A stretch of 64,000 nucleotides of DNA from Actinomadura mexicana (GCF_900188105.1 NZ_FZNP01000002.1:806001-870000); one strand, 5' to 3'; positions 23,126 through 31,786 are shown, counted from the first letter of the stretch. Numbers and translations are program-made. The notes: generated by a model from the sequence alone, not told the origin.

Positions 23126-23236
23126 ATGCCAGCAGGAGCAGGGCGGCCCGCCCCCCCGGGCGCGGACGGCGACCACCCCGCCTCGGCCGACGCCCCCCTC
23201 GACGTGGGAGAGGAGGAGTCCGAAGGCCGTTGGTGA
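23126..23236 (+). CDS. Possible 36-residue peptide
   Basis: A short reading frame with a strong GAGGAGG ribosome binding site 2-3 nt before the ATG. The product is Pro/Gly/Ala-rich with an acidic C-terminal half (ADAPLDVGEEESEGRW). No family is recognised. It lies just downstream of the three dyads, so if they are operators this would be one of the genes they control. The short spacing and lack of homology make it a weak call; chance is possible. Confidence 0.25.
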   Translation: MPAGAGRPAPPGADGDHPASADAPLDVGEEESEGRW

Positions 23237-23347
23237 ATCGGCGCAGCCGACCTACCGGCGGCGTCCCGCGTGTTGTCTGCCAGGTCAACGGGGTAGGAGA
23301 CCTTGTGGCGACCCGCGGCGGGCAACTGGGCGATGCCGAAGGAAGAC

Positions 23348-23587
23348 ATGACAGTGCGACGCCGGCCCCGCGGCCACGAGACCGACGACGATCTCCTGGA
23401 CGAGGACGAGATCTCCGCCTCGGTCCTCGGCTACGACGAGTCCGCGATGCGGCAGGACCAGGGCGGCCGCCCACCGGAGACCGGGTCGGAGAACCGGTAC
23501 ATGGTCCGGCTGCGCGAGGCGCTGCACGCCCGCACCCGGCGCCTCCTCTTCCGGCACTCGCGCGGGGGCACCGCCCAGCAGTTCTGA
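23348..23587 (+). CDS. Small acidic/basic hypothetical protein
   Basis: A 79-residue protein with a basic start (MTVRRRPRGHETD), an acidic middle (DDDLLDEDEISASVLGYDE) and a basic helical tail (MVRLREALHARTRRLLFRHSRGG). GAAGGAAG precedes the ATG. There is no membrane segment or cysteine. No family is recognised. It lies downstream of the dyads and ends 31 nt from the convergent MauE-like gene. Confidence 0.5.
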   Translation: MTVRRRPRGHETDDDLLDEDEISASVLGYDESAMRQDQGGRPPETGSENRYMVRLREALHARTRRLLFRHSRGGTAQQF

Positions 23588-23618
23588 CGGCGTCCCCGGC
23601 CGGGCCGTCTCTCCCCGC

Positions 23619-24434
23619 CTACTGGGCACGTCCGGCGGGCGCCACCACCGCCGACCGGACGGCCCGGTCCCGCTCCGACGTCGACACCGCGAAGACGATC
23701 TCCACTTCCCGCTCGCGCACCCGTCCGGGGAAGGCCACGAACCGCCAGCAGCCCTCCCGCCACACGTCCAGCGGCACCGCGCTCCTGATCGCGTTCTCGT
23801 GCTCGGTCCACGCCGCGCTGTCGTACAGTCTCGCGAAGGTCTCCGGCATCGGGCTGCGGCGCCGCTCGCACGGCACGGCGCGCGGCAGCCGGTGCCGCCC
23901 GGCCAGCTGCGCCAGCTCGGGGGACAGCGCCACGAACAGTGCGACCTCGACCGCGAACACGAGCCACACCTGCGCGTGGACGTCCCGCAGCACGTCCACG
24001 CCCGCGTGCGGCGCGCCGAGCGAGACGACCGCCGCGCAGGTGAACAGCATCGCCCGCAGCACGCTGCGCCGGTCCACCTTTTTGGCGCTGAGCGCGCCGA
24101 AACAGCCGCAACCCGCGTCCGGCCTGTGCACCCGCAGCTCGCCGACGACCCAGGTCGCGGCGGCGAAGGCCACCGTCGTCGCCAGCCGCACCGACAGGTG
24201 CGAGGTCAGCAGCAGCGCGAGGCCGAGCACGCCCTCGCCGATGCCGAGCCCGACCGTCATGCCCCGGCCGCGGCGCAGCGCCGACAGCCGCGCGAGCCCG
24301 GCCGGCACCGGGACGCCGTGCACGTGGTCCGGCGCGCCCGCCGCCCGCTCCCGCACCGTCAGCTTCGCCAGGCACGCCGCCAGGAGCACCGCCGCCAGCA
24401 GCAGGACCTGGGTGTTCTGTATCGCCGTCAGCAT
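23619..24434 (-). CDS. MauE/DoxX-like membrane protein
   Basis: A 271-residue protein with about five hydrophobic helices in its first 185 residues: TQVLLLAAVLLAACLAKL, LGIGEGVLGLALLL, LATTVAFAAATWVVGEL, a helix after GCGCFGALSAKKVDRRSVLRAML, and WLVFAVEVALFVALS. The GCGCFG motif with LRVHRPDAGCGCFG is typical of the methylamine-utilisation MauE family, membrane proteins thought to support disulfide formation. Residues 200-271 form a soluble tail (FARLYDSAAWTEHENAIRSAVPLDVWREGCWRFVAFPG). It overlaps the upstream gene by 7 nt, so the two are translationally coupled; that partner is Cys-rich, consistent with a disulfide role. Confidence 0.75.
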   Translation of the reverse strand: MLTAIQNTQVLLLAAVLLAACLAKLTVRERAAGAPDHVHGVPVPAGLARLSALRRGRGMTVGLGIGEGVLGLALLLTSHLSVRLATTVAFAAATWVVGELRVHRPDAGCGCFGALSAKKVDRRSVLRAMLFTCAAVVSLGAPHAGVDVLRDVHAQVWLVFAVEVALFVALSPELAQLAGRHRLPRAVPCERRRSPMPETFARLYDSAAWTEHENAIRSAVPLDVWREGCWRFVAFPGRVREREVEIVFAVSTSERDRAVRSAVVAPAGRAQ

Positions 24435-25384
24435 GGCCCCACCACCCTCTGCGGCGCGCCCGGCCGGACGGTCGCGTTGAAGCAGCCGGCCGCCAGGTCG
24501 CCGCCGAGCCCGGCGAAGGCGGCCGGGGTCAGCTCGACGATCCGCCCCCGCGGCGAGGCGTCGCACTCCACGCACCGGTCGCAGAACCGGGCCGCCGTGC
24601 AGCCGCACTCGATCACCGGCACCGGCGCCGACCGCCCCGCGCACTCGTTGCGGACGATGATCTCGCTGCCGATCGACAGGTACGGCATCGGCGCGCATCC
24701 GGACGGGGCGTCCGCGCAGCCCCCGGCGTCCCCCTCGGAGTCGACCGCCGGGTAGGACGCCCCGTTCCGCCACTCCCCCTCCACGCCGCCGAACCAGGTC
24801 GCGGTCCCGCTCGGCTCCCGCGGCACCGGCGCGGCCGCCTCCGGCGCGGCGAGGTCGGCCACCCGGTAGCCGGGCTGCGACGTGCCCGGACGCACCGCCT
24901 GCGGGCCGCCGGGGGACCCCACGCAGATCACGTCGATCAGGTAGCCGGGCTCCAGGCGCGGGTGCCGGACCAGCACCGGGCCGAGGACGGACGGCGGGAC
25001 CACCACGTGGGCGCGCCCGCGGTGCGGCCCCATGTCCACCTCCACGGTGCCGCGCCCGCACGCGAGGATCGTGCCGCTGACGCGGCCGATGCCCACCCAG
25101 ATCCGCTCGGCGCGGCCGGTGCCGGTCCGCCGGACGACCACGGGCCGGCCCGGCCGCAGCGCGGCGGGGCCCCCGCGCCCGCCGTGCCAGATCGCGGTGT
25201 CCTCGCTCATCGCGATGCGGGTCTCGGCCCCCCGCGCCCCCGCCTCGGCCACCACCAGCAGATGCGGGCTCGCGTCCAGGACGATCCCGCTCACCGCGCG
25301 CGCGCGGCGGTCGGCCTCCGGACGTTCGGGGGCCGCGAACAACGCCCGGCGGTGCGCCGCCCGGCGGAGGTGGGTCGTCGGCAT
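24428..25384 (-). CDS. Cys-rich protein with RlpA-like double-psi beta-barrel
   Basis: A 318-residue protein with no clear signal peptide. Residues about 30-150 look like beta-rich small domains (AVSGIVLDASPHLLVVAEAG, GRVSGTILACGRGTVEVDMGPHRG). The C-terminal part matches the RlpA/DPBB outline: GTATWFGGVEGEWRNGASYP (compare GxASWYG), IGSEIIVRNECAG, and SPRGRIVELTPAAFAGLGGDLAAGCFNATV (compare GRIIDLS.AAA..LG). At least nine Cys cluster in residues 230-305 (GCADAPSGCAP, IECGCTAARFCDRCVEC), probably in disulfides. This suggests export, perhaps by a non-classical or mis-started signal. The RlpA link is from motif reading and moderately sure. Confidence 0.6.
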   Translation of the reverse strand: MPTTHLRRAAHRRALFAAPERPEADRRARAVSGIVLDASPHLLVVAEAGARGAETRIAMSEDTAIWHGGRGGPAALRPGRPVVVRRTGTGRAERIWVGIGRVSGTILACGRGTVEVDMGPHRGRAHVVVPPSVLGPVLVRHPRLEPGYLIDVICVGSPGGPQAVRPGTSQPGYRVADLAAPEAAAPVPREPSGTATWFGGVEGEWRNGASYPAVDSEGDAGGCADAPSGCAPMPYLSIGSEIIVRNECAGRSAPVPVIECGCTAARFCDRCVECDASPRGRIVELTPAAFAGLGGDLAAGCFNATVRPGAPQRVVGPC

Positions 25385-25639
25385 CGCGGCACTCCGGCAT
25401 CGATCATCGTGACGTTCGGCAACAGCTGTTAGGACAGTGAGTCAAGAGTCACGCGCCGTGACCCGGCTGTCGACGGATTTGTCGCGATAAGTCAACGAGT
25501 GGAGGAAATTTGATCTACCTCGGTTGAAGAATATGAACTGGTTGACCCGGATATGTTGTTCTAGTAGGCCCGTAATGACGCCGCGCATGCGATCGTCGTC
25601 ATACCGGGAGTCGGCGCGGCTCCCCAGCCCCTGAGTCCG

Positions 25640-26128
25640 GTGGTGGGTGTGAACGCGACGCGGCACGAGGAGTTCCGCGCATACGTGTTGGAACGCGGCC
25701 CCGTTCTGCTCAGGGCCGCCACCCAGCTCACCAGCGACCGCGCCGAGGCCGAGGACCTCCTCCAGGCCGCCCTCGCCAAGACCTTCCTCGCCTGGGACCG
25801 CATCGAGGACCGCTCCGCCCTGGACGGTTACGTCCGCCGCGCCATGGTCAACACCCAGATCTCCTGGTGGCGCCGCCGCAAGCTGGACGTCTACCCCACC
25901 GACCAGCTCCCCGAACGCCCCGTCGAGGACCACACCGACCGCAGCGAGATGCGCGACGCCCTGGGCCGCGCCCTCGGCCGCCTCCCCGAACGCCAGCGCC
26001 TGGCGGTCATGCTCCGCTACTACGAGGACATGTCCGAACGCGAGATCGCCGAAATCCTGGGCGTGAGCGTCGGCACGGTCAAGTCCACCGTCTCCCGAGC
26101 CATGGCCCGCCTGCGGGAGCTGTATTAG
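25640..26128 (+). CDS. SigE-type ECF sigma factor (SigE family, actinobacterial)
   Basis: A 162-residue ECF sigma factor. Region 2 is EEFRAYVLERGPVLLRAATQLTSDRAEAEDLLQAALAKTFLAWDRI with the -10-reading helix after DGYVRRAMVNTQISWWRRRK. Region 4 is LPERQRLAVMLRYYEDMSEREIAEILGVSVGTVKSTVSRAMARLREL. It resembles the streptomycete SigE-like group that usually lacks an adjacent anti-sigma gene, and none is seen here. An alternative GTG at 25649 starts at NATRHEEF. The 255 nt upstream are AT-richer than average, but I see no convincing promoter. Confidence 0.88.
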   Translation: MVGVNATRHEEFRAYVLERGPVLLRAATQLTSDRAEAEDLLQAALAKTFLAWDRIEDRSALDGYVRRAMVNTQISWWRRRKLDVYPTDQLPERPVEDHTDRSEMRDALGRALGRLPERQRLAVMLRYYEDMSEREIAEILGVSVGTVKSTVSRAMARLRELY

Positions 26129-26390
26129 AGGGTTGATTTGTCCGATCAAGCGTTCTTGGATGGGGACACCTGTATCCCACTCTTGGAGGAACTCGAATCC
26201 CGGCGCGGGTCGGGTGACCGGAAGGCGCTCCAGGCGCCTGGAGGTCGCACGACCCGTCGAGCCGGGCGACCGCAGCGACGCAACGTGAACCCGCACGGGC
26301 ACAGCACACCCGCACCGTGGCGTGAGGATCGCCCGGCTCGTGACGGGGGGTTCCAGGGGGGTCGCCACCCCTGGGGAGAAAGGCACAGCC

Positions 26391-28013
26391 GTGTGGAGCA
26401 CGATGCAGGACTTTCCGTTGACCATTACGACGATCATGCGCGGCGGGGCCGGGGTCTTCGGGGAGGCCGCGGTCTCCACCTGGACCGGGGACGGGACGCG
26501 GCGCCGCACGTACGCGGAGGTGGGTGAGCGCGCCGCGCGGCTGGCGGGGGCGCTGCGGGGGCTCGGAGTGACCGGGGACCAGCGGGTCGCCACGTTCATG
26601 TGGAACAACACCGAGCACCTGGAGGCGTACCTGGCGGTGCCGTCGATGGGCGCCGTGCTGCACACGCTCAACCTGCGGCTCTTCCCCGACCAGCTCGTCT
26701 ACATCGCGAACCATGCGGAGGACCGGGTCGTCATCGCGGACGCGTCGCTGATCCCGCTGCTCGCGCCGGTGCTGGCGCGGTTCGAGACCGTCCGGCACGT
26801 GGTGGTCGTCGGGGAGGGCGACACCGCGCCGCTGGAGGGCGCCGGCAAGGAGCTGCACGACTACGAGGAGCTGCTCGCGGCGGCTCCGGCGACGTTCGCG
26901 TGGCCCGAGATCGACGAGCGGTGGGCCGCCGCGATGTGCTACACGAGCGGGACCACCGGGAATCCGAAGGGCGTCGTCTACTCGCACCGGTCGGCGTACC
27001 TGCACTCGATGTCGACGTGCACGGGCAACGCGATGGGGCTGGGCGCGTCCGACGTGGTCCTGCCGGTGGTGCCGATGTTCCACGCGAACGCCTGGGGGCT
27101 GCCCTACGCGGCGGTGATGGCGGGCGCGTCGCTGGTGATGCCGGACCGGTTCCTGCAGGCGGAGCCGCTCGTCCGGCTCATCGAGGCCGAGCGTCCGACG
27201 GTCGCGGGCGCGGTGCCGACGATCTGGTCGGACGTGCTGCGGTACGCCAAGGAGCACGGCTCGGACCTGACCTCGCTGCGGCTCGTCCCGTGCGGAGGGT
27301 CGGCGGTGCCGGAGTCGCTGATGCGCGGGTTCGAGGAGATCGGCGTCCGGATCGTGCAGGCCTGGGGGATGACGGAGACCTCGCCGGTCGCGTCGGTCGC
27401 GCACCCGCCGCCCGGGGCGGCGGGCGAGGACGTGTGGCGGGCGCGGGCGAGCCAGGGCCGTGTCCTCGCCGGGCTGGAGATGCGGATCGTGGGGGACGGC
27501 GACGTGGTGCTGCCGCGCGACGGGGAGGCCGTCGGGGAGGTCGAGATCCGCGGGCCCTGGATCACCGGCGCGTACCACCTGGACGAGGATCCCGAGAGGT
27601 TCCACGACGGCTGGCTGCGCACCGGGGACGTGGGGACGCTGTCGCCGGACGGGTACCTCGTCCTCACCGACCGGGCGAAGGACGTCATCAAGTCGGGCGG
27701 GGAGTGGATCTCGTCGGTGGAGCTGGAGAACCACCTCATGGCCCATCCGGACGTGGTGGAGGCGGCCGTGGTCGGCGTGCCCGACGACCGCTGGCAGGAG
27801 CGTCCGCTCGCGTCAGTCGTCGTGCGGGACGGGGCGGAGGTCACGGCGGCGCAGCTGCGGGAGTTCCTCGCCGGGCGGATCGCGAAGTGGCAGCTTCCCG
27901 AGCGCTGGACGTTCATCGCGGAGGTCCCGAAGACCAGCGTCGGCAAGTTCTCGAAGAAGACCCTTCGGCAGATGTACCGGGACGGCGACCTCACGGTGCT
28001 GACGATCACCTGA
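26391..28013 (+). CDS. Fatty-acyl-CoA synthetase (AMP-forming)
   Basis: A 540-residue ANL-superfamily ligase activating a carboxylic acid, probably a medium or long fatty acid, to its CoA thioester via acyl-AMP. Motifs: YTSGTTGNPKGVVYSHRS (P-loop), WGMTETSP (A5), GWLRTGDVG (A7), DRAKDVIKSGGEWISSVELEN (A8), and the catalytic Lys in KTSVGKFSKKTLR (A10). The GTG start is chosen for GAGAAAGG with 7 nt spacing; an ATG four codons later is possible. Length is normal. Substrate chain length cannot be read from sequence. Confidence 0.9.
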   Translation: MWSTMQDFPLTITTIMRGGAGVFGEAAVSTWTGDGTRRRTYAEVGERAARLAGALRGLGVTGDQRVATFMWNNTEHLEAYLAVPSMGAVLHTLNLRLFPDQLVYIANHAEDRVVIADASLIPLLAPVLARFETVRHVVVVGEGDTAPLEGAGKELHDYEELLAAAPATFAWPEIDERWAAAMCYTSGTTGNPKGVVYSHRSAYLHSMSTCTGNAMGLGASDVVLPVVPMFHANAWGLPYAAVMAGASLVMPDRFLQAEPLVRLIEAERPTVAGAVPTIWSDVLRYAKEHGSDLTSLRLVPCGGSAVPESLMRGFEEIGVRIVQAWGMTETSPVASVAHPPPGAAGEDVWRARASQGRVLAGLEMRIVGDGDVVLPRDGEAVGEVEIRGPWITGAYHLDEDPERFHDGWLRTGDVGTLSPDGYLVLTDRAKDVIKSGGEWISSVELENHLMAHPDVVEAAVVGVPDDRWQERPLASVVVRDGAEVTAAQLREFLAGRIAKWQLPERWTFIAEVPKTSVGKFSKKTLRQMYRDGDLTVLTIT

Positions 28014-28336
28014 CGACCCGGCCTCCTGTTCGCCGATGCGCGGTGGGTGCGCTCCGCGGGAGCCGGATTCGACGGAAAGGTGTTCCGGTGCCGGTGCGCG
28101 GACGGTGATCCGGAAGGGCGGCGTGCCGATTGACACCGCTTCGATTACTGGATTCTGACGCCGAGTCATTGTTCGGGTGGTCACGCAGGGGCGCGCCTAC
28201 TCACTGTCGGTTACTCTCGCGGCGATTTCAACGGATCAAGTGGTGCGGACCGGGCTCGCGGGTGTATGCAAGGTGGGCTGAATGTCCGGATGGCCCCCAT
28301 GGGGGCAACTTCCACACTCCGCTGCCGGGAGCGTGA
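28014..28336 (+). promoter_or_regulatory. Intergenic region with candidate promoter of the sigma-fusion gene
   Basis: There is no coding frame of note. A perfect -35 hexamer TTGACA occurs at 28130-28135, with GATTCT at 28151-28156 (15-nt spacer) as a weak -10. The last 180 nt before the sigma-fusion gene are AT-richer than neighbours, consistent with a long leader or an autoregulated ECF promoter. Confidence 0.35.
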
Positions 28337-29941
28337 ATGCCCAGGTTGTCCACCTCCGCCCCCACAGCCGACCGCAAGCTCGTCAAGGGTTTGAACGAAG
28401 GTGACGAGGCGGCCCTGGCCGCGCTCTACGACGAATACGGCGAGCGCCTCTACGATTACGCGCTGTCGATGTCGGGGGACGAGAAAGCGGCCGCCGACAT
28501 CGTCCATGACGCGTTCATCGACGCCTGCCGCCGTGCTCCCCGAATGCGCGACCACCTCTATCTGAGTTCCTGGCTGTACGGCGCGGCGCGGCGCCGCTGC
28601 ATCCGCCGCGGCCGTCCCAAGGTGCTGTTCTGGGACCGGGACGCCGAATTCTCCGACGTGCCGTTCCTGGACCGTGCCGAAGACGGCGACGCGGCGCCGG
28701 ACCGTCCGCGGTCCGACGAGCTGCACGACCTCCTGCGCGCGTGCCTGTCCCGGCTGGAGCCGGTCGACCAGGAGGTCATGCTCCTGACGCACCGGCACGG
28801 CATGCGCCCGGCCCGCCTCGGGGCGACGCTCGGCCTGTCCGCGCGGCGGGCCGCCGCGCGGGTGCGCAGGACGCGCGCCCAGCTCGACGCCGCCGTGCAG
28901 CGGGAGATCGGCCGCGCGGGACGGGAGTGCGCCGCCGCCGCTCGCACGGCCGAGGAGACCCGGTCCGCGGCGATCCCCGTGCTGGCCGCACGCGCCCCGG
29001 CCCCCCGGGAGGAGGCCCCTCCGGCGGAGCCGGGCAGGGGGCCGTGGTGGCGTTCGCGCCGCCGCGGCGAGGTCTCCCCGGTCGATCCCGCGACCGAGAT
29101 GCACGCCGCCGGCTGCGACGACTGCCGCGCCCGGGCCCGGGTGACCGCGGCCGCGCTGCTCGGGCGGGCGCCCGCGCCGGTGCTGCCCGCGGCGCTGCGG
29201 CACCGCGTCATGCACACCGCGACGGACCCCGAGCTGGCGGGCTACCGCGCCGACATCGCGGCGCGCGGCGGGACGCTGACCCCGTCGGGCCTGCCGAGCC
29301 AGCCGGACGTGCCGTCGCCGTTCACGCGCCGGTGGCTGTTCACCGGGGGCGGCATGGTGGGCGCGCTGGCGGCGGCCCTCGCCGTCGCGGTCGTGATGGG
29401 GCCCGGGATCGGCGGCGGGACGCTGTCGTGGCCGCCGTTCCGCACGCATCCGCAGCCGTCGATCACGCAGGAGAGGCCGGAGGGCCAGGGGCACGGCAGG
29501 GGGGCGCCGCAGGGGCCCGGCGGGGGCGCGCAGGCCCGTCCCGGCCAGCCGCCGCCCGACCCGCAGACCCACGAGAAGAACCAGGAGCGGCCGGAGGATC
29601 CGGTGCAGACGCCGCAGCGGCCGCCGCCGTCGTCCAGCACGCCCGAGACGCCCGGCGTCCTCGTGGTGAGCCCCGCCAAGGTCGAGATGTACGGGACGAA
29701 GACCGCCCAGGTCAGCCTTGCGGCGAAGAGCGGCCCGGTGTCCTGGACGGCGATGACGTCGTCGAACCAGCTGATCCTGTCGCAGATGCAGGGCGGCATG
29801 CCCGAGGACGGCACCACGAGCCTGACGATCACGCTGCGGACGGCGCTCATCGGCCTGCCGGGGCAGGGCACGCTGACCTTCACCGACTCCGAGGGGGCGC
29901 CGCACGAGGTGAAGGTCGTCTGGGGCGCGACGCTGCTGTAG
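28337..29941 (+). CDS. Membrane-anchored ECF sigma factor with zinc motif and extracytoplasmic domain
   Basis: A 534-residue fusion. Region 2 is about residues 15-90 (DEAALAALYDEYGERLYDYALSMSGDEKAAADIVHDAFIDACRR). A region 4-like segment is about 130-190 (LSRLEPVDQEVMLLTHRHGMRPARLGATLGLSARRAAARVRRTRAQL). H256-x3-C260-x2-C263 matches the HxxxCxxC of zinc anti-sigma domains. One membrane helix (WLFTGGGMVGALAAALAVAVVMG) is near 332-354, followed by a Pro/Gln linker to about 440 and a beta-rich extracytoplasmic domain (VLVVSPAKVEMYGTKTAQVSLAAKSGPVSWTAM). Sigma, anti-sigma-like and sensor parts are thus in one chain. The ATG follows CGGGAG. No frameshift or stop separates the parts. Confidence 0.8.
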   Translation: MPRLSTSAPTADRKLVKGLNEGDEAALAALYDEYGERLYDYALSMSGDEKAAADIVHDAFIDACRRAPRMRDHLYLSSWLYGAARRRCIRRGRPKVLFWDRDAEFSDVPFLDRAEDGDAAPDRPRSDELHDLLRACLSRLEPVDQEVMLLTHRHGMRPARLGATLGLSARRAAARVRRTRAQLDAAVQREIGRAGRECAAAARTAEETRSAAIPVLAARAPAPREEAPPAEPGRGPWWRSRRRGEVSPVDPATEMHAAGCDDCRARARVTAAALLGRAPAPVLPAALRHRVMHTATDPELAGYRADIAARGGTLTPSGLPSQPDVPSPFTRRWLFTGGGMVGALAAALAVAVVMGPGIGGGTLSWPPFRTHPQPSITQERPEGQGHGRGAPQGPGGGAQARPGQPPPDPQTHEKNQERPEDPVQTPQRPPPSSSTPETPGVLVVSPAKVEMYGTKTAQVSLAAKSGPVSWTAMTSSNQLILSQMQGGMPEDGTTSLTITLRTALIGLPGQGTLTFTDSEGAPHEVKVVWGATLL

Positions 29942-29945
29942 CGGC

Positions 29946-30716
29946 TCAGCCGCCGGCGGCGGGGCGCTCCCCGAGGTGGTCCCTGATCATTTCGAGGTGG
30001 TCGCCGAGCGCCGCCTGGACGCGGATCTCCATGGCCCGCGCGATGAACGGGTCGACGACCATCTTCACCAGCGGACGCATCCGGCGGACCACTTCGGCGA
30101 CCTCGCCCACCTCGTCGCCGTCCGGGACGGGCTGGCGCTCCAGCCGCGTGAACACGTGCTCCTGCACGAGGTTCACGAACCGCCCGGCGATCACATCGCA
30201 GTCGGCGCGGATCTGCCCGGCGATGTCGAGGACGGAGTCCAGCGGGATGCCGGCGGCGACGAGTTCGGCGCCGACGTGCAGCAGCCGCGGGCTCGGTACC
30301 CGGTACTTGTCCCCGTCGGGCTCGATCAGGCCGAGCTCGACCGTCCGCTCCAGGGTGCGGGCGACCTGGTCCTCGTCCAGGCCGGTTCCGAACTTCGCCA
30401 CCAGCTCCTCGTAGGTGGCGGTGCCGGGGATCTCGTCCGACCACGGGTCGGTGAGGACCTTCTCCAGCCCGAGCACCTCGGCGACGTCCTTGCCGGTCTC
30501 CCAGGCGCCCAGCAGGTCCTTGATGATCGCGAAGGTGTAGCCGCGGCCGAGCAGCTTGCCGATCAGCCGCAGCCGCGCCAGGTGCGTGTCGTCGTACATG
30601 CCGACCCGGCCTTCGAGGCGGGGCGGCGGCAGCAGGCCGCGGTCCTGGTAGGCGCGGATGTTGCGCACCGTGCTGCCCGCCAGCCGCGCCAGCTCGTCGA
30701 TTCGGTACTCGGCCAT
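29946..30716 (-). CDS. MerR family regulator
   Basis: A 256-residue regulator. The N-terminal MerR helix-turn-helix and wing are YRIDELARLAGSTVRNIRAYQDRGLLPPPRLEGRVGMYDDTHLARLRLI, followed by the dimerisation helix region to about residue 90. The C-terminal 160 residues are helical and match no metal or drug-binding motif (no Cys cluster). It is longer than typical metal-sensing MerR proteins and resembles actinobacterial MerR proteins near lipid-metabolism genes. It diverges from the cyclase gene across an 89-nt gap containing CATTG-N10-CAATG at 30769-30788, a possible binding site. Confidence 0.88.
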   Translation of the reverse strand: MAEYRIDELARLAGSTVRNIRAYQDRGLLPPPRLEGRVGMYDDTHLARLRLIGKLLGRGYTFAIIKDLLGAWETGKDVAEVLGLEKVLTDPWSDEIPGTATYEELVAKFGTGLDEDQVARTLERTVELGLIEPDGDKYRVPSPRLLHVGAELVAAGIPLDSVLDIAGQIRADCDVIAGRFVNLVQEHVFTRLERQPVPDGDEVGEVAEVVRRMRPLVKMVVDPFIARAMEIRVQAALGDHLEMIRDHLGERPAAGG

Positions 30717-30805
30717 GCCCCGTCCGCCGGCTCGTGTCGTCGTGACCGCCGTGATCTTACCCCCACCTCATTGTTACATCGATCAATGGCACATAAGGTT
30801 GCCGC

Positions 30806-31786
30806 ATGGCGGACGACATCGAGGAGACCCTCCTCGGCGGCCCCCTGTGCTACACGCGCAGGGAGGTCGAGGCCAGGGCGGGCGTCTCGGACGACTTCGC
30901 CCGGCGTATCTGGCAGGCGCTCGGCTTCCCCGTCCCGCCGGACGACGAGGTCGCCTTCACCGACGGTGACGTGGCCGCGCTCCAGGAGATCCGCGAGGTC
31001 CTGTCCCACGAGCTGGTGGACGAGGAGACGGTGCTCCAGCTCGTCCGCGCCGTCGGCCAGACGATGGGACGGCTCGCCAGCTGGCTCGGCGACGTGTGGC
31101 TCCAGCGCCTGAGCGCCCTGCCGTCCGACGAGCCGGTGACGTCCGACCTGGTCACCGCGGCTCTGATCGCCACCGAGGAGCTTCGGCCCTCGTTCGAGCG
31201 GCTGCTGCTGCACGGCTGGCGGCGCCAGCTCACCGCCGCCGGCATGCGCGCCGCCGCGTCCACCGCCACCGCGCAGGCCGACCCCGCCGCGGGCGTCGCG
31301 CTCCTCGCGGTCGGGTTCGCCGACGTCGTGTCGTTCACCCGGCTGAGCCGCAGTCTCGACGGCGACGCCCTGGCCGGCTTCGTCGAGCGCTTCGAGTGGG
31401 CCGTCACGCACATCGTCGCCGAGTGCGGGGGCCGCGTGGTCAAGACGCTCGGCGACGAGGTCCTGTTCGTCGCGCCCGCCGCCGGCGCCGCCGCGGAGAT
31501 CGGGCTGCGCGTCGCGGAGCGGTTCAACGAGGACCCCGGCTCGCCCAAGGTCCGCGTCGGCCTCGCCTACGGCGAGGTCATCCAGCGGCTGGGCGACGTG
31601 TTCGGCACGCCCGTCAACATGGCCGCGCGCCTGACCTCCACCGCCTACCCGGGGACGGTGCTGGCCGACGCAGGCATGGCCTCCGCGCTGCCGTCCGGGC
31701 CCTACGACGCCTCCGGCCTGCGTCCCCGCCCGTTGCAGGGCCTGGGCCGCGTGCGGCCGTTCCTGCTGCGCCGCCCCAAGGCTTAG
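30806..31786 (+). CDS. Class III adenylate/guanylate cyclase with N-terminal regulatory domain
   Basis: A 326-residue soluble cyclase making cAMP or cGMP. The helical N-terminal domain (about residues 10-160, YTRREVEARAGVSDDFARRIWQALGFPVPPDDEVAFTDGDVAALQEI) resembles the autoinhibitory domain of pH-sensing M. tuberculosis Rv1264. The catalytic domain has VGFADVVSFTRLSR (metal Asp 1), KTLGDEVLF (metal Asp 2) and VNMAARLTS (transition-state Asn/Arg). All catalytic residues that I can check are present. The ATG lies 6 nt after TAAGGT (leaderless). The divergent MerR regulator is its likely controller. Confidence 0.9.
   Translation: MADDIEETLLGGPLCYTRREVEARAGVSDDFARRIWQALGFPVPPDDEVAFTDGDVAALQEIREVLSHELVDEETVLQLVRAVGQTMGRLASWLGDVWLQRLSALPSDEPVTSDLVTAALIATEELRPSFERLLLHGWRRQLTAAGMRAAASTATAQADPAAGVALLAVGFADVVSFTRLSRSLDGDALAGFVERFEWAVTHIVAECGGRVVKTLGDEVLFVAPAAGAAAEIGLRVAERFNEDPGSPKVRVGLAYGEVIQRLGDVFGTPVNMAARLTSTAYPGTVLADAGMASALPSGPYDASGLRPRPLQGLGRVRPFLLRRPKA

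Noticed and set aside
23080..23349. 89-codon minus-strand ORF
   Set aside because: Low-complexity Ser/Ala/Pro sequence antisense to the small ORFs, with no supporting start signal.
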